From contig JAJXZN010000199.1 of NCBI GenBank assembly GCA_021780015.1, positions 1 through 10,190 of the forward strand: a stretch of DNA of 10,190 nt, written 5' to 3'. Below are positions 1 to 6,131 of this stretch, one piece after another. Source of the stretch: Pseudomonadota bacterium (GTDB lineage Bacteria > Pseudomonadota > Alphaproteobacteria > Rhizobiales > Beijerinckiaceae). Below the pieces are notes generated by a model, which was not told the origin of the DNA, did no database searches, and worked only from the letters and a program-made list of their open reading frames with translations. Made by a program: the position numbers and the translations under genes. Position 1 is the first letter of the stretch. The number at the start of each line of letters is the position of its first letter.

Positions 1-164
1 AGCGTGGGCTTGGCCACCATGCCGGCGGCGAGATCGTCGTCGCCTTGGATGGCGAGTTTCTGGCCTTCGACTGCGAGGTGGGGCTCCAGTGGCAAGGGGG
101 CAACGCCAACGGAAGCGTCGTGTTCAAGGTCTTGGTCGACGGCAAGGAAGTTTTCAAGAGCGAG
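1..164 (+). pseudogene. Internal fragment of an NPCBM-like carbohydrate-binding domain, cut at its 3' side
   Basis: Reading from base 3 on the plus strand gives RGLGHHAGGEIVV, then LDGEFLAFDCEVG at 42-80, then GSVVFKVLVDGKEVFKS at 111-161. This follows the NPCBM/NEW2 pattern (GLG.HA..EI, then F..EVG, then GSV.FKV.VDGKEVF.S), a module found mainly on secreted glycosidases. The reading is open to the left edge. After about base 164 the family pattern stops: the frame runs into sequence that reads as the thrB start and then the DUF502 gene on the other strand, ending at 392. So the matching part is a fragment, not an intact gene. NPCBM proteins are uncommon in Alphaproteobacteria as far as I know. 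The assignment rests on pattern recognition over about 50 residues. Confidence 0.5.
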
Positions 165-191
165 ATCGGAAACGTCTGTGTAGACAGCCAT
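141..191 (-). pseudogene. thrB: N-terminal stub of homoserine kinase (ThrB), truncated after about 17 codons
   Basis: From the ATG at 191 the minus strand encodes MAVYTDVSDLALENFLA. This is the typical opening of alphaproteobacterial ThrB (MAVYTDV....L..FLA.YD.G), the kinase that phosphorylates L-homoserine in threonine synthesis. The next codons, below base 141, read VDQDLEHDAS and no longer resemble ThrB. None of the three minus-strand frames restores the expected YDIG...KGIAEGVENSN region. The frame itself stays open to the left edge. The gene would be co-directional with the DUF502 gene, 35 bases downstream of its stop. No clear Shine-Dalgarno is visible. Family assignment from such a short stretch is likely but not certain. 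Confidence 0.5.
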
Positions 192-226
192 GGTGCCAGC
201 GGTGGTGAGGCGGGGAAGGGAGCAGT

Positions 227-961
227 TCAGGCGGCGTCGTCTTGGGCCAATCTATCATCGGCGGGCGGCTCCGCCACCGGTGCCGGCACCAACGCATCGG
301 GATTGATGACGCCACAGGAGACGATGAGCTTGACCGCATCGTCGGGGCTCATCGCGACTTCTTTCACCGCACTTGCGGGCAGAAAGAAGTAGAAGCCGGT
401 CGTCGGGTTGGGCGTACACGGCAGGAAGACCGAAACATAATCTTCCTCGACGGGCGGCAATTTCGCCGCGACGCTCCGCGCCGGCGGCACCGAGATGAAG
501 ACCAGCGTCCAGGTGCCCTTGACGGGGAATTCGATCAGCCCGACTTTGCGGAACGAGGAGCCGGTCTGCGAGAAGATCGTCTCGAAGACCTGCTTCACAC
601 TCTTATAAATCGAGCGGATGATTGGCGTGCGTCCAAGAGTGGCTTCGCCAAGCGCGATCAGGCTGCGACCGGCCAGATTGGCGGCGAGAAAGCCAAGCAG
701 GGTCAGTGCGAGAAAAGCAAAGATGACGCCCAGGCCCGGCACCCGGAACGGCAGGAATTTGTCCGGCCAGAAATTTAGCGGCACGAGTTTGCGCACGGCG
801 CTGTCGACCGTGTCGACGAACCACCAGACGATATAGACGGTGATCGCCAGGGGACCGGCGACGACGATGCCGGCCAAAAACCAATTTCGGATGCGGCCGC
901 CGATCCCGGGGCCTCTGCTCACGGGCTCCATATCGCCGGGCGGGAATGAATTCTCGATCAT
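227..961 (-). CDS. DUF502 family inner-membrane protein
   Basis: This 244-residue protein has two hydrophobic segments, at about 27-49 and 74-97, with a short extracytoplasmic loop between them. After them come the conserved family stretches GRTPIIRSIYKSVKQ at 110-124, the LIEFPVKG region at 142-149 and PCTPNPTTGF at 181-190. These are hallmarks of DUF502, a widespread family of membrane proteins of unknown biochemical role. The tail after about residue 225 is Pro/Ala/Asp-rich and poorly conserved. The ATG at 961 lacks a strong Shine-Dalgarno; a second ATG ten codons in (931) is possible but has none either. The gene stands alone: 387 bases separate it from tgt upstream, and the thrB stub lies just downstream. 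Function is unknown; family membership is confident. Confidence 0.9.
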   Translation of the reverse strand: MIENSFPPGDMEPVSRGPGIGGRIRNWFLAGIVVAGPLAITVYIVWWFVDTVDSAVRKLVPLNFWPDKFLPFRVPGLGVIFAFLALTLLGFLAANLAGRSLIALGEATLGRTPIIRSIYKSVKQVFETIFSQTGSSFRKVGLIEFPVKGTWTLVFISVPPARSVAAKLPPVEEDYVSVFLPCTPNPTTGFYFFLPASAVKEVAMSPDDAVKLIVSCGVINPDALVPAPVAEPPADDRLAQDDAA

Positions 962-1110
962 GACTCGCTGCCTTGCCGGACTTTAGCAGGACATGCAGCG
1001 CGCGAAAGCGCAAGCGGTCGGGTCGCCTTTTGGTATTTCTACCTGGGAGGGTCGCCGCGAGAAAAAATATCTTTTTTGTGCCGGTTTTACGGGCAAGATG
1101 CCTTTTGAAG

Positions 1111-1140
1111 CGTGACAATGCGTCACGTCTGGGCTACAAA
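1111..1140 (+). promoter_or_regulatory. Candidate sigma70-like promoter with an inverted repeat over the -35 box
   Basis: GTGACA at 1112-1117 (5 of 6 to the TTGACA consensus) and TACAAA at 1135-1140 (4 of 6 to TATAAT) are separated by exactly 17 bases on the plus strand. The perfect inverted repeat CGTGAC-aatgc-GTCACG (1111-1127) covers the -35 box and could be an operator. Transcription would start near 1147, and the next thing downstream is a structured stretch followed by a terminator rather than a protein gene. This is inference from box matching only. Confidence 0.35.
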
Positions 1141-1270
1141 CCCTCGTCATCCTGTTGAGAGCCCCAGGGTTCCAGGATGCAGACGTAGTCCAAGTCGTGG
1201 GAGGAAACCCTTTCATACGCCGGGCGGACATGTACCGTCCCTAGAAGCGAGAAGGGGTCTAGGACGAGGG
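1141..1270 (+). repeat. Palindrome-rich element; degenerate alphaproteobacterial intergenic repeat or small RNA body
   Basis: The ends CCCTCGTC (1141-1148) and GACGAGGG (1263-1270) are perfect reverse complements. Inside, CATCCTG (1148-1154) pairs with CAGGATG (1173-1179), and a second hairpin pairs GTCC(c)TAGA (1237-1245) with TCTAGGAC (1258-1265). The latter would compete with the outer stem. The CGTCATCCTG...AGGATG core is reminiscent of a palindromic intergenic repeat common in Rhizobiales genomes, here diverged. The alternative is that this is the folded body of a small RNA. Confidence 0.45.
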
Positions 1271-1277
1271 AGCGAAG

Positions 1278-1320
1278 AGGCGAAGCGAGGCCCTTGAGCC
1301 TGCTTCGCCTTTTGCTTTTT
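1278..1320 (+). terminator. Intrinsic terminator-like hairpin with T-tract on the plus strand
   Basis: AGGCGAAGC (1278-1286) pairs with GCTTCGCCT (1302-1310). The inner AGGC (1288-1291) pairs with GCCT (1298-1301) beyond a one-base bulge and a six-base loop. TTTGCTTTTT follows at 1311-1320, so the polarity is for plus-strand transcription. The nearby protein genes, tgt and DUF502, are on the minus strand. There the hairpin is followed by CTCTTCGCTC and would be a weak terminator for tgt. Confidence 0.55.
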
Positions 1321-1348
1321 GAAGGTCTGATCGTCAGCGACGCGATGA

Positions 1349-2479
1349 TCAGAGGTCCGATTGCGCTTCGCCGCGCGCCCACCGGGCTTTGGTCTCGGCA
1401 CAGAAATCGCCGTAGCGGCCGGCGGCGATCGCAGCACGAACCTCCGCCATCAGGGCTTCGTAATAAGCGAGGTTGATCGTCGTCAGCAGCATCATGGCGA
1501 GGATTTCGCCGGCCTTGACGAGATGATGCAGATAGGCGCGCGAATAGAGGCGTGCAGCCTCGCAGGGCGCCTCGGGATCGATCGGCCGCGGGTCGTCGGC
1601 ATGTTTGGCATTGCGCAGATTGATGCGGCCGAAACGGCTGTAGACGAGGCCGTGGCGGCCGGCCCGCGTCGGCATCACGCAATCGAACATGTCGATGCCG
1701 CGCCGCACGGCTTCGAGCAGATCGTCGGGCGAGCCAACCCCCATCAGATAGCGCGGGCGCCCGCTGGGCAGATGCGTGACGCTCGCTTCGATCATCGCCA
1801 GCATCACCTCCTGCGGCTCGCCGACAGCGAGACCGCCAAGCGCATAACCGTCGAAGCCCATGCCGACGAGCGCCTCGGCGCTGACACGGCGCAGAGCCGG
1901 GCTGGCGCCGCCTTGCACGATGCCGAAAAGCGCGCGGCCGGGCTGACTGGCGAAGGCGATCTTGCAGCGCTCCGCCCAGCGCAGCGAGAGTTGCATGGCG
2001 CGCCCGACCTCGGCCTCGGGTGCCGGAAGTTTTACGCATTCGTCGAGTTGCATCTGGATATCGGAGCCGAGCAGGCGCTGGATTTCCATCGCGCGTTCGG
2101 GCGTCAGATGATGCCGCGCCCCGTCGATATGGGATTGGAAGGTGACGCCGCTTTCATCGAGCTTGCGCAGCTTGGCGAGCGACATGACTTGGAAGCCGCC
2201 GGAATCGGTGAGGATCGGCCAAGGCCAATTCATGAATTTATGCAGGCCGCCGAGTGCCGCAATGCGCTCCGCTCCGGGCCGCAGCATCAGGTGGTAGGTG
2301 TTGGCAAGCACGATATCCGCGCCAAGCGCGTGAACGTCGCGCGGAACCATGGCTTTCACGGTCGCGGCGGTGCCGACGGGCATGAAGGCGGGCGTGCGGA
2401 TCTGGCCGCGCGGCAGCCCAATGGTGCCGTTGCGCGCCGCGCCGTCTGTGGCATGAATGTCGAATAAAAGCTCTGTCAT
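1349..2479 (-). CDS. tgt: Queuine/preQ1 tRNA-guanine transglycosylase (Tgt) with a degenerate zinc site
   Basis: This enzyme exchanges guanine-34 of the GUN-anticodon tRNAs (Asp, Asn, His, Tyr) for preQ1 in queuosine synthesis. The 376-residue length is normal for bacterial Tgt. Visible landmarks are TDSGGFQ with the general-base Asp at 92, DECVK with Asp146, the base-binding loop FGIVQGG (185-191), LGGLAVGE (215-221) and [14 protein letters not shown] with the nucleophile Asp266. In the Zymomonas enzyme, zinc is held by Cys318, Cys320, Cys323 and His349. Here the aligned residues are Ala304, Cys306, Ala309 and Ile335, so only one ligand remains, although the flanking YSRAYLHHL and GEILAMMLL are kept. 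The ATG overlaps the queA stop (ATGA), implying translational coupling; no strong Shine-Dalgarno is seen. The core motifs are intact, so I expect an active enzyme. Confidence 0.96.
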   Translation of the reverse strand: MTELLFDIHATDGAARNGTIGLPRGQIRTPAFMPVGTAATVKAMVPRDVHALGADIVLANTYHLMLRPGAERIAALGGLHKFMNWPWPILTDSGGFQVMSLAKLRKLDESGVTFQSHIDGARHHLTPERAMEIQRLLGSDIQMQLDECVKLPAPEAEVGRAMQLSLRWAERCKIAFASQPGRALFGIVQGGASPALRRVSAEALVGMGFDGYALGGLAVGEPQEVMLAMIEASVTHLPSGRPRYLMGVGSPDDLLEAVRRGIDMFDCVMPTRAGRHGLVYSRFGRINLRNAKHADDPRPIDPEAPCEAARLYSRAYLHHLVKAGEILAMMLLTTINLAYYEALMAEVRAAIAAGRYGDFCAETKARWARGEAQSDL

Positions 2480-3555
2480 GATGCGGGGTGGAGCAGGCAG
2501 GCGTCGCCATAAGAATAGAAGCGATAGCCCGATGCAATCGCATGTTTGTAGGCCGCCTGCATGGTCTCAAGACCGCTGAAGGCAGAGACGAGCATGAATA
2601 GCGTCGAGCGCGGCAGATGGAAATTGGTGAGCAGCAGATCGACCGCCTTGAAACGATAGCCGGGCGTGATGAAAATCGCCGTCTCGCCGGCAAAAGGCGC
2701 GATCTCGCCGGCGGCGGTCGCCGCCGATTCGAGCACGCGCAGGGGGGTCGTGCCGATCGCGACGATACGCCCTCCCGCCGCGCGCGCGCGATTGAGCTGC
2801 GCCGCGGTTTCGGCGTCGATCTCGCCCCATTCGGCGTGCATATGATGCGCGCGCGTGTCGTCAGCCTTCACCGGTAGAAATGTGCCGGCGCCCACATGCA
2901 GAGTGACCTGCGCGAAGGCGATGCCGCGTGCCGTGATCGCCGTCTTCAGCGCCGGTGTGAAATGCAGGCTCGCCGTCGGCGCCGCGATGGCGCCCGGATG
3001 CACGGCAAAGAGGCTCTGATAATCATCGACGTCTTGGGCGTCGGCCGGCCGCTTGCCGGCGATATAGGGCGGCAGCGGCATGGCGCCATAGGTCTCGATG
3101 GCACGATTGAGATCGTCGCCTTTGAGCGCAAAGGCGAGCAGAACTTCGCCCTCGCCGCAATTTTCGAGCACTTCGGCTTCAAGAGCGGGATGCGAAGGGT
3201 CGGCGCTCTTGCGCTGGAAGAAGATCGCATCGCCGCGCTGCAATTTACGGGCGCCTTTGGCGAAGGCGCGCCAAGCGTTTTCCGAAACGCGCTTGTGCAG
3301 CAGCACTTCGATCTTGGCCTCAGCGACCCCGCGGATGCGGACGCCTTCGAGCCGGGCGGGGATCACCCGCGTATTGTTGACGACGAGCACATCGCCGGGC
3401 CGCAGGAGGTCGGGCAGGTCGCGGATCGATTGATCCAACAGGGGCGGCGTCGACTGCGGCGCGACGACGAGCATGCGCGCGGCATCGCGCGGCGCGATGG
3501 GGCGCAAGGCAATGCGGTCTTGCGGGAGATCGAAATCGAAGAGATCGACGCGCAT
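2476..3555 (-). CDS. queA: S-adenosylmethionine:tRNA ribosyltransferase-isomerase QueA
   Basis: QueA transfers and rearranges the ribosyl part of S-adenosylmethionine onto preQ1-modified tRNA, making epoxyqueuosine; it acts directly after Tgt. The 359 residues begin with the typical [19 protein letters not shown]. Conserved segments follow: [12 protein letters not shown] (58-69), the PLPPYI region (160-165), YQSLFA...[14 protein letters not shown] (179-200), [11 protein letters not shown] (220-230), HHMHAEW (237-243), [11 protein letters not shown] (267-277) and [19 protein letters not shown] (308-326). The length is slightly above the usual 340-350. Its stop overlaps the tgt start by 4 bases, so the pair is an operon. 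A GGTGA eight bases before the ATG is the only ribosome-binding candidate. The upstream 99-nt gap holds a repeat remnant. Nothing is broken. Confidence 0.97.
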   Translation of the reverse strand: MRVDLFDFDLPQDRIALRPIAPRDAARMLVVAPQSTPPLLDQSIRDLPDLLRPGDVLVVNNTRVIPARLEGVRIRGVAEAKIEVLLHKRVSENAWRAFAKGARKLQRGDAIFFQRKSADPSHPALEAEVLENCGEGEVLLAFALKGDDLNRAIETYGAMPLPPYIAGKRPADAQDVDDYQSLFAVHPGAIAAPTASLHFTPALKTAITARGIAFAQVTLHVGAGTFLPVKADDTRAHHMHAEWGEIDAETAAQLNRARAAGGRIVAIGTTPLRVLESAATAAGEIAPFAGETAIFITPGYRFKAVDLLLTNFHLPRSTLFMLVSAFSGLETMQAAYKHAIASGYRFYSYGDACLLHPAS

Positions 3556-3600
3556 CGGTTCGTCACCGCGCGCGGCGCGAAGCGGTCCAGTCTATGCCTG

Positions 3601-3639
3601 CCTGGATCGCTTCGTTGCTGACGCTCCTCGCAATTGCGG
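3601..3639 (-). repeat. Intergenic repeat remnant between the cytoplasmic cyclophilin gene and queA
   Basis: Read on the minus strand the stretch contains ATTGCGAGGAGCGTCAGC followed by AACGAAGCGATCCAGG. This closely resembles the interspersed element (CATTGCGAGGAGCGAAGCG.CGAAGCAATCCAG) scattered through Rhizobiales intergenic regions. It sits in the 99-nt gap between ppiB and queA, so it may form a structure in the mRNA if the genes are cotranscribed. The assignment is from memory of the repeat. Confidence 0.4.
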
Positions 3640-3654
3640 CGCGCAAATTTCTCT

Positions 3655-4110
3655 CTAGCTCAGCGTTGCCGAGAGAATCCGGTCCGGATCGCGTACCGGC
3701 TCGCCACGCTTGATCTTGTCGACATTCTCCATCCCGGAGACGACCTTGCCCCAGACGGTATATTGCTTGTCGAGAAAGCGTGCGTCGTCGAAGCAGATGA
3801 AGAATTGCGAATTGGCGGAATCGGGATTCTGCGCGCGTGCCATCGAGACCGTGCCGCGCACGTGCGGCTCGGCGTTGAACTCGGCTTTGAGATTGGGATA
3901 TTTCGAACCGCCCGTGCCGGTGCCGTGCGGGCAGCCGGTCTGCGCCATGAACCCATCGATGACGCGGTGAAACGTGACGCCATCGTAGAAATGCTCACCG
4001 ACAAGCCGCTTGATGTGCTCGACGTGCTTGGGGGCGAGATCGGGGCGCATCTCGATCACCACCGGTCCCTTGGTCGTCTCAAGCGTCAATGTATTCCCGG
4101 CTTCCGCCAT
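3655..4110 (-). CDS. ppiB: Cytoplasmic cyclophilin-type peptidyl-prolyl cis-trans isomerase
   Basis: This 151-residue single-domain cyclophilin catalyses cis-trans isomerisation of X-Pro bonds. It has FHRVIDGFMAQTG at 47-59 with the catalytic Arg49, the GTGTGGS turn at 63-69, MARA (90-93) and the NSQFFICF core strand (100-107). There is no signal peptide, so the protein should stay in the cytoplasm. The ATG at 4110 is preceded by a good GGAGG six bases away, which fixes the start. It is close in sequence to the secreted cyclophilin at 5016-5564 (shared FHRVIDGFMAQTG, GTGTGGS and NSQFFICF), suggesting an old tandem duplication later split by the Rieske gene. It lies upstream of queA and could be cotranscribed with it. 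The position of the human CypA Trp121 is not conserved, as in many bacterial cyclophilins. Confidence 0.95.
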   Translation of the reverse strand: MAEAGNTLTLETTKGPVVIEMRPDLAPKHVEHIKRLVGEHFYDGVTFHRVIDGFMAQTGCPHGTGTGGSKYPNLKAEFNAEPHVRGTVSMARAQNPDSANSQFFICFDDARFLDKQYTVWGKVVSGMENVDKIKRGEPVRDPDRILSATLS

Positions 4111-4145
4111 CGCGTGCCTCCATCCTTGTGTCGGCGCTTCCCTTA

Positions 4146-4190
4146 GAACATGTTCGGCAAAAGTTGTACGACTTTTTCCATGGGAACATG
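4146..4190. repeat. Nested palindrome in the ppiB/Rieske divergent region
   Basis: AAAAGTTG (4159-4166) pairs with CGACTTTT (4169-4176), allowing one G-T pair. The outer arms CATGTTC (4149-4155) and GAACATG (4184-4190) enclose it. GAACATGTTC (4146-4155) is itself a perfect palindrome. The composition and AAAAGT..ACTTTT core resemble a common Rhizobiales intergenic palindromic element. It lies 36-80 bases upstream of ppiB and could influence either divergent promoter. Confidence 0.5.
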
Positions 4191-4268
4191 GCCGAGCCCT
4201 TGAAACGGCGCGTCTTCCTGTCGCGCATAACTTCTCGGAAGCGCCCGCTGCCCCGAACCGGGCGTGAT

Positions 4269-4313
4269 CTAGACCTTTGAGGCGTAACTTGCCAAACGCC
4301 CGTAAAGGCCTAG
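4269..4313 (+). promoter_or_regulatory. Inverted repeat in the leader of the Rieske gene
   Basis: The arms are CTAG (4269-4272), CCTTT (4274-4278) and GGCGT (4281-4285), a ten-base loop, then ACGCC (4296-4300), AAAGG (4304-4308) and CTAG (4310-4313): fourteen pairs with small internal loops. It ends only 5 bases before the GGGGAG purine run (4319-4324) that precedes the Rieske start. It could be an RNA hairpin affecting translation or a bipartite operator; no T-tract follows, so it is not a normal intrinsic terminator. Confidence 0.4.
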
Positions 4314-4350
4314 GTAGTGGGGAGAAGCCGCAAAGCGCGTGAGATTTTCC

Positions 4351-5013
4351 ATGTCACAGGCGTCTTCTTCCGGTTTGGGCGAAAGCGCTGAAAAGCCGCC
4401 AGAAGGGTCGCGCCGGGATTTCCTCTTTATCGCGACTACGACTTTTGCGGGCTTCGGCGCGGCAGCTGCGGTAGTGCCGTTCTTCTCGCAAATGGAGCCG
4501 GATGCTTCGACCATCGCGGCCGGCGGCCCGGTCGATATCGATCTCAAGACCACCGCGCCTGGACAGAACATCGTCGCCTTATGGCGACGGCGCCCGATTT
4601 ATATCTTGCGCCGCCCGCCCGATCTGCTTGCCAGCCTGCGATCGCCTCAGTTGATCGATCTTTTGGCAGATCCGGGGTGCAACGTCTGGCAACAGCCGCC
4701 CTACGCAGCCAATTGGCATCGCTCGATCAAACCTGAATTTCTCGTTGTCGTCGGCATTTGCACGCATCTCGGCTGCCTGCCGAAATGCTTCCCGAACGCC
4801 AGTCCCACGGTACCCGTGGCGGCTTGGCCGGGTGGCTATTTCTGTCCGTGTCACGGCTCGAAATACGATCTCGCGGGCCGGGTCTTCAAAGGTGTCCCGG
4901 CCCCGTACAATCTACCCGTTCCGCCATACCGCTTCGTCAGCGATACGATCGTGCGGATCGGCGAAAATCCATCCGGCGAAAAATTCGATTTCGATTCGAT
5001 CGTTCAGATCTGA
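4351..5013 (+). CDS. petA: Rieske iron-sulfur subunit of a cytochrome bc1-type complex, solitary
   Basis: This 220-residue protein is a ubiquinol-cytochrome c reductase Rieske subunit, which carries electrons from quinol to cytochrome c1. It has a twin-arginine SRRDFLF at 20-26, then a hydrophobic anchor at about 27-46. Box 1 is CTHLGC (137-142) and box 2 is CPCHGS (165-170). Cys137, His139, Cys165 and His168 should bind the 2Fe-2S cluster; Cys142 and Cys167 should form the disulfide. The C-terminal PAPYNLPVPPYRFVSDT is typical. The WHRSIKPEFLVVVGICTHLGC region and the long insertion between the boxes look more like the beta/gammaproteobacterial type than the usual alphaproteobacterial FbcF. 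No petB or petC is adjacent. Cys110 and Cys146 are extra. An in-frame GTG at 4339, closer to the GGGGAG at 4319-4324, could be the true start. Confidence 0.93.
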   Translation: MSQASSSGLGESAEKPPEGSRRDFLFIATTTFAGFGAAAAVVPFFSQMEPDASTIAAGGPVDIDLKTTAPGQNIVALWRRRPIYILRRPPDLLASLRSPQLIDLLADPGCNVWQQPPYAANWHRSIKPEFLVVVGICTHLGCLPKCFPNASPTVPVAAWPGGYFCPCHGSKYDLAGRVFKGVPAPYNLPVPPYRFVSDTIVRIGENPSGEKFDFDSIVQI

Positions 5014-5015
5014 CG

Positions 5016-5564
5016 CTATTTCGCGTCGGTTGCGAGTTCCATTTTTACGATCTTGTCGGGGTCGGTGACCATGCCGTTGTCGGCCTGCGAACCCTTCTTG
5101 ATCTTATCGACCACATCCATGCCGTCGATCACTTGGCCGAAGAGCGTATATTGCCCGTTGAGAAAATCAGAATCGGCGAAGCAGATGAAAAACTGCGAAT
5201 TGCCGGAATTCGGGTCGTCGGCGCGCGCCATGCCTAGTGCGCCGCGCTTGAAAGGCGCTTTCGAGAATTCGGCCGGGACATTCGGCAGGTCGGAGCCACC
5301 GGTGCCGGTGCCCGTCGGATCGCCGGTTTGCGCCATGAAGCCGTCGATGACGCGATGGAACTTGAGACCATTATAGAAACCACGTGCGGTCAGCGTCTTG
5401 ATCTGTTCGACCGTTTTCGGCGCGAGATCGGGTCGCAGCAGGATCGTGATCTTGCCATCCTTGGTATAGAGGTAGATTTCGTTTTTCAGATTGGCCGCGG
5501 CGAGCGGCAGCGTCAGCAGCAGGACGGCGAGGGCAGCCAAAAGGCCGCGGCGGATCAGGCGCAT
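5016..5564 (-). CDS. ppiA: Secreted (periplasmic) cyclophilin-type peptidyl-prolyl cis-trans isomerase
   Basis: The 182-residue precursor begins MRLIRRG followed by a hydrophobic stretch to about residue 20 and a LAAA cleavage region near residue 24, a Sec signal peptide, so folding help in the periplasm is the likely job. The cyclophilin domain carries FHRVIDGFMAQTG (69-81) with catalytic Arg71, GTGTGGS (85-91) and NSQFFICF (122-129). A strong GAGGAGG lies four bases before the ATG, fixing the start. It lies 19 bases downstream of the coaD stop, with which it is probably cotranscribed. At its 3' end it converges on the Rieske gene with only two bases between the stops. It is paralogous to the cytoplasmic cyclophilin at 3655-4110. 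The symbol is by role; orthology to E. coli ppiA is not shown. Confidence 0.94.
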   Translation of the reverse strand: MRLIRRGLLAALAVLLLTLPLAAANLKNEIYLYTKDGKITILLRPDLAPKTVEQIKTLTARGFYNGLKFHRVIDGFMAQTGDPTGTGTGGSDLPNVPAEFSKAPFKRGALGMARADDPNSGNSQFFICFADSDFLNGQYTLFGQVIDGMDVVDKIKKGSQADNGMVTDPDKIVKMELATDAK

Positions 5565-5583
5565 GTTTCCTCCTCGGAAGAGA

Positions 5584-6087
5584 TCAAGGTGCCGTGTTGA
5601 GTTTCACGGCGAGAGCTTTGGCGACGACATCGGGCACGAAAGGCGTCACATCGCCGCCGAGCAGGGCGATTTGGCGCACCAATGTCGCGGCAATGTGACG
5701 GACGTGCGGGGAGGCGGCAAGAAAGATCGTCTCGATCTCCGGTGCCATCACGCCATTCATGCCGGTCATCTGTGTCTCGTAGTCGAGATCGGTGCCGTCG
5801 CGCAGTCCACGTACGAGGAGCGTGGCACCGACCTCGCGCGCGGCGGTGACGGCCAGGCCGGAGAAAGTCAGCACCGATAATTTGCACGAATGGGCTGCGG
5901 TGAGGTCGCCGCAGGCTGTACGCAGGAGATCTGCCCGCTCGGCGGCGGAAAACATCGGCGTCTTGCCAGGATGCACGCCGATCGCCACGACGAGCTCGTC
6001 GCAGAAGCGCGCCGCCCGCGTGATGATATCGACATGCCCGTTGGTCAGCGGGTCGAATGTGCCGGTATAGAGCGCCTTCAGCATCAT
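5584..6087 (-). CDS. coaD: Pantetheine-phosphate adenylyltransferase (CoaD)
   Basis: CoaD joins 4'-phosphopantetheine and ATP to dephospho-CoA, the penultimate step of coenzyme A synthesis. The 167-residue length fits the family. The nucleotidyltransferase signature [11 protein letters not shown] (about 8-18) holds the TxGH catalytic motif, and [14 protein letters not shown] (about 91-104) is the conserved RGLR segment. ATLVRQIA near residue 135 replaces the more common SSLVKEIA, a variant I associate with Rhizobiales. Two ATG codons in a row, at 6087 and 6084, follow GAGAGAGG; the second has the better spacing, so the mature start may be one residue shorter. It is 44 bases below the gyrA stop; a GGCGCC-ctca-GGCGCC hairpin overlaps that stop (6125-6140) but lacks a U-tract, so readthrough is likely. 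Confidence 0.97.
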   Translation of the reverse strand: MMLKALYTGTFDPLTNGHVDIITRAARFCDELVVAIGVHPGKTPMFSAAERADLLRTACGDLTAAHSCKLSVLTFSGLAVTAAREVGATLLVRGLRDGTDLDYETQMTGMNGVMAPEIETIFLAASPHVRHIAATLVRQIALLGGDVTPFVPDVVAKALAVKLNTAP

Positions 6088-6131
6088 GGCCTCTCTCTAG
6101 CCGAGCCCGCGGGCAGGGGCAAATGGCGCCC

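Larger units (their letters stand above)
962..1348. other. 387-nt intergenic region between tgt and the DUF502 gene
   Basis: I find no convincing protein gene here on either strand; the short open frames have no family character. What it holds, from right to left on the map: an intrinsic-terminator-like hairpin (1278-1320), a palindrome-rich stretch with an 8-bp closing stem (1141-1270), a sigma70-like box pair overlapping an inverted repeat (1111-1140), and an A/T-rich tract at 1064-1080. The promoter of the DUF502 gene on the minus strand should lie within 962-1110, but I cannot assign its boxes with confidence. Confidence 0.7.

Noticed and set aside
45..392. 115-residue plus-strand open frame as a whole gene
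   Set aside because: Only the part up to about 164 resembles a protein family; the rest lies antisense to the thrB stub and the DUF502 coding region and looks like low-complexity shadow sequence.
1361..2467. 368-residue open frame antisense to tgt
   Set aside because: It mirrors tgt almost end to end and has no recognisable family motifs; long antisense frames are expected in GC-rich coding DNA.
2896..3621. 241-residue plus-strand frame antisense to queA
   Set aside because: queA is intact and conserved on the minus strand; the antisense product has no domain signature.
4339..4350. GTG at 4339 as the definite Rieske start
   Set aside because: It has GGGGAG 14 bases upstream, but ATG at 4351 is the commoner codon and only four residues differ; left as an alternative.
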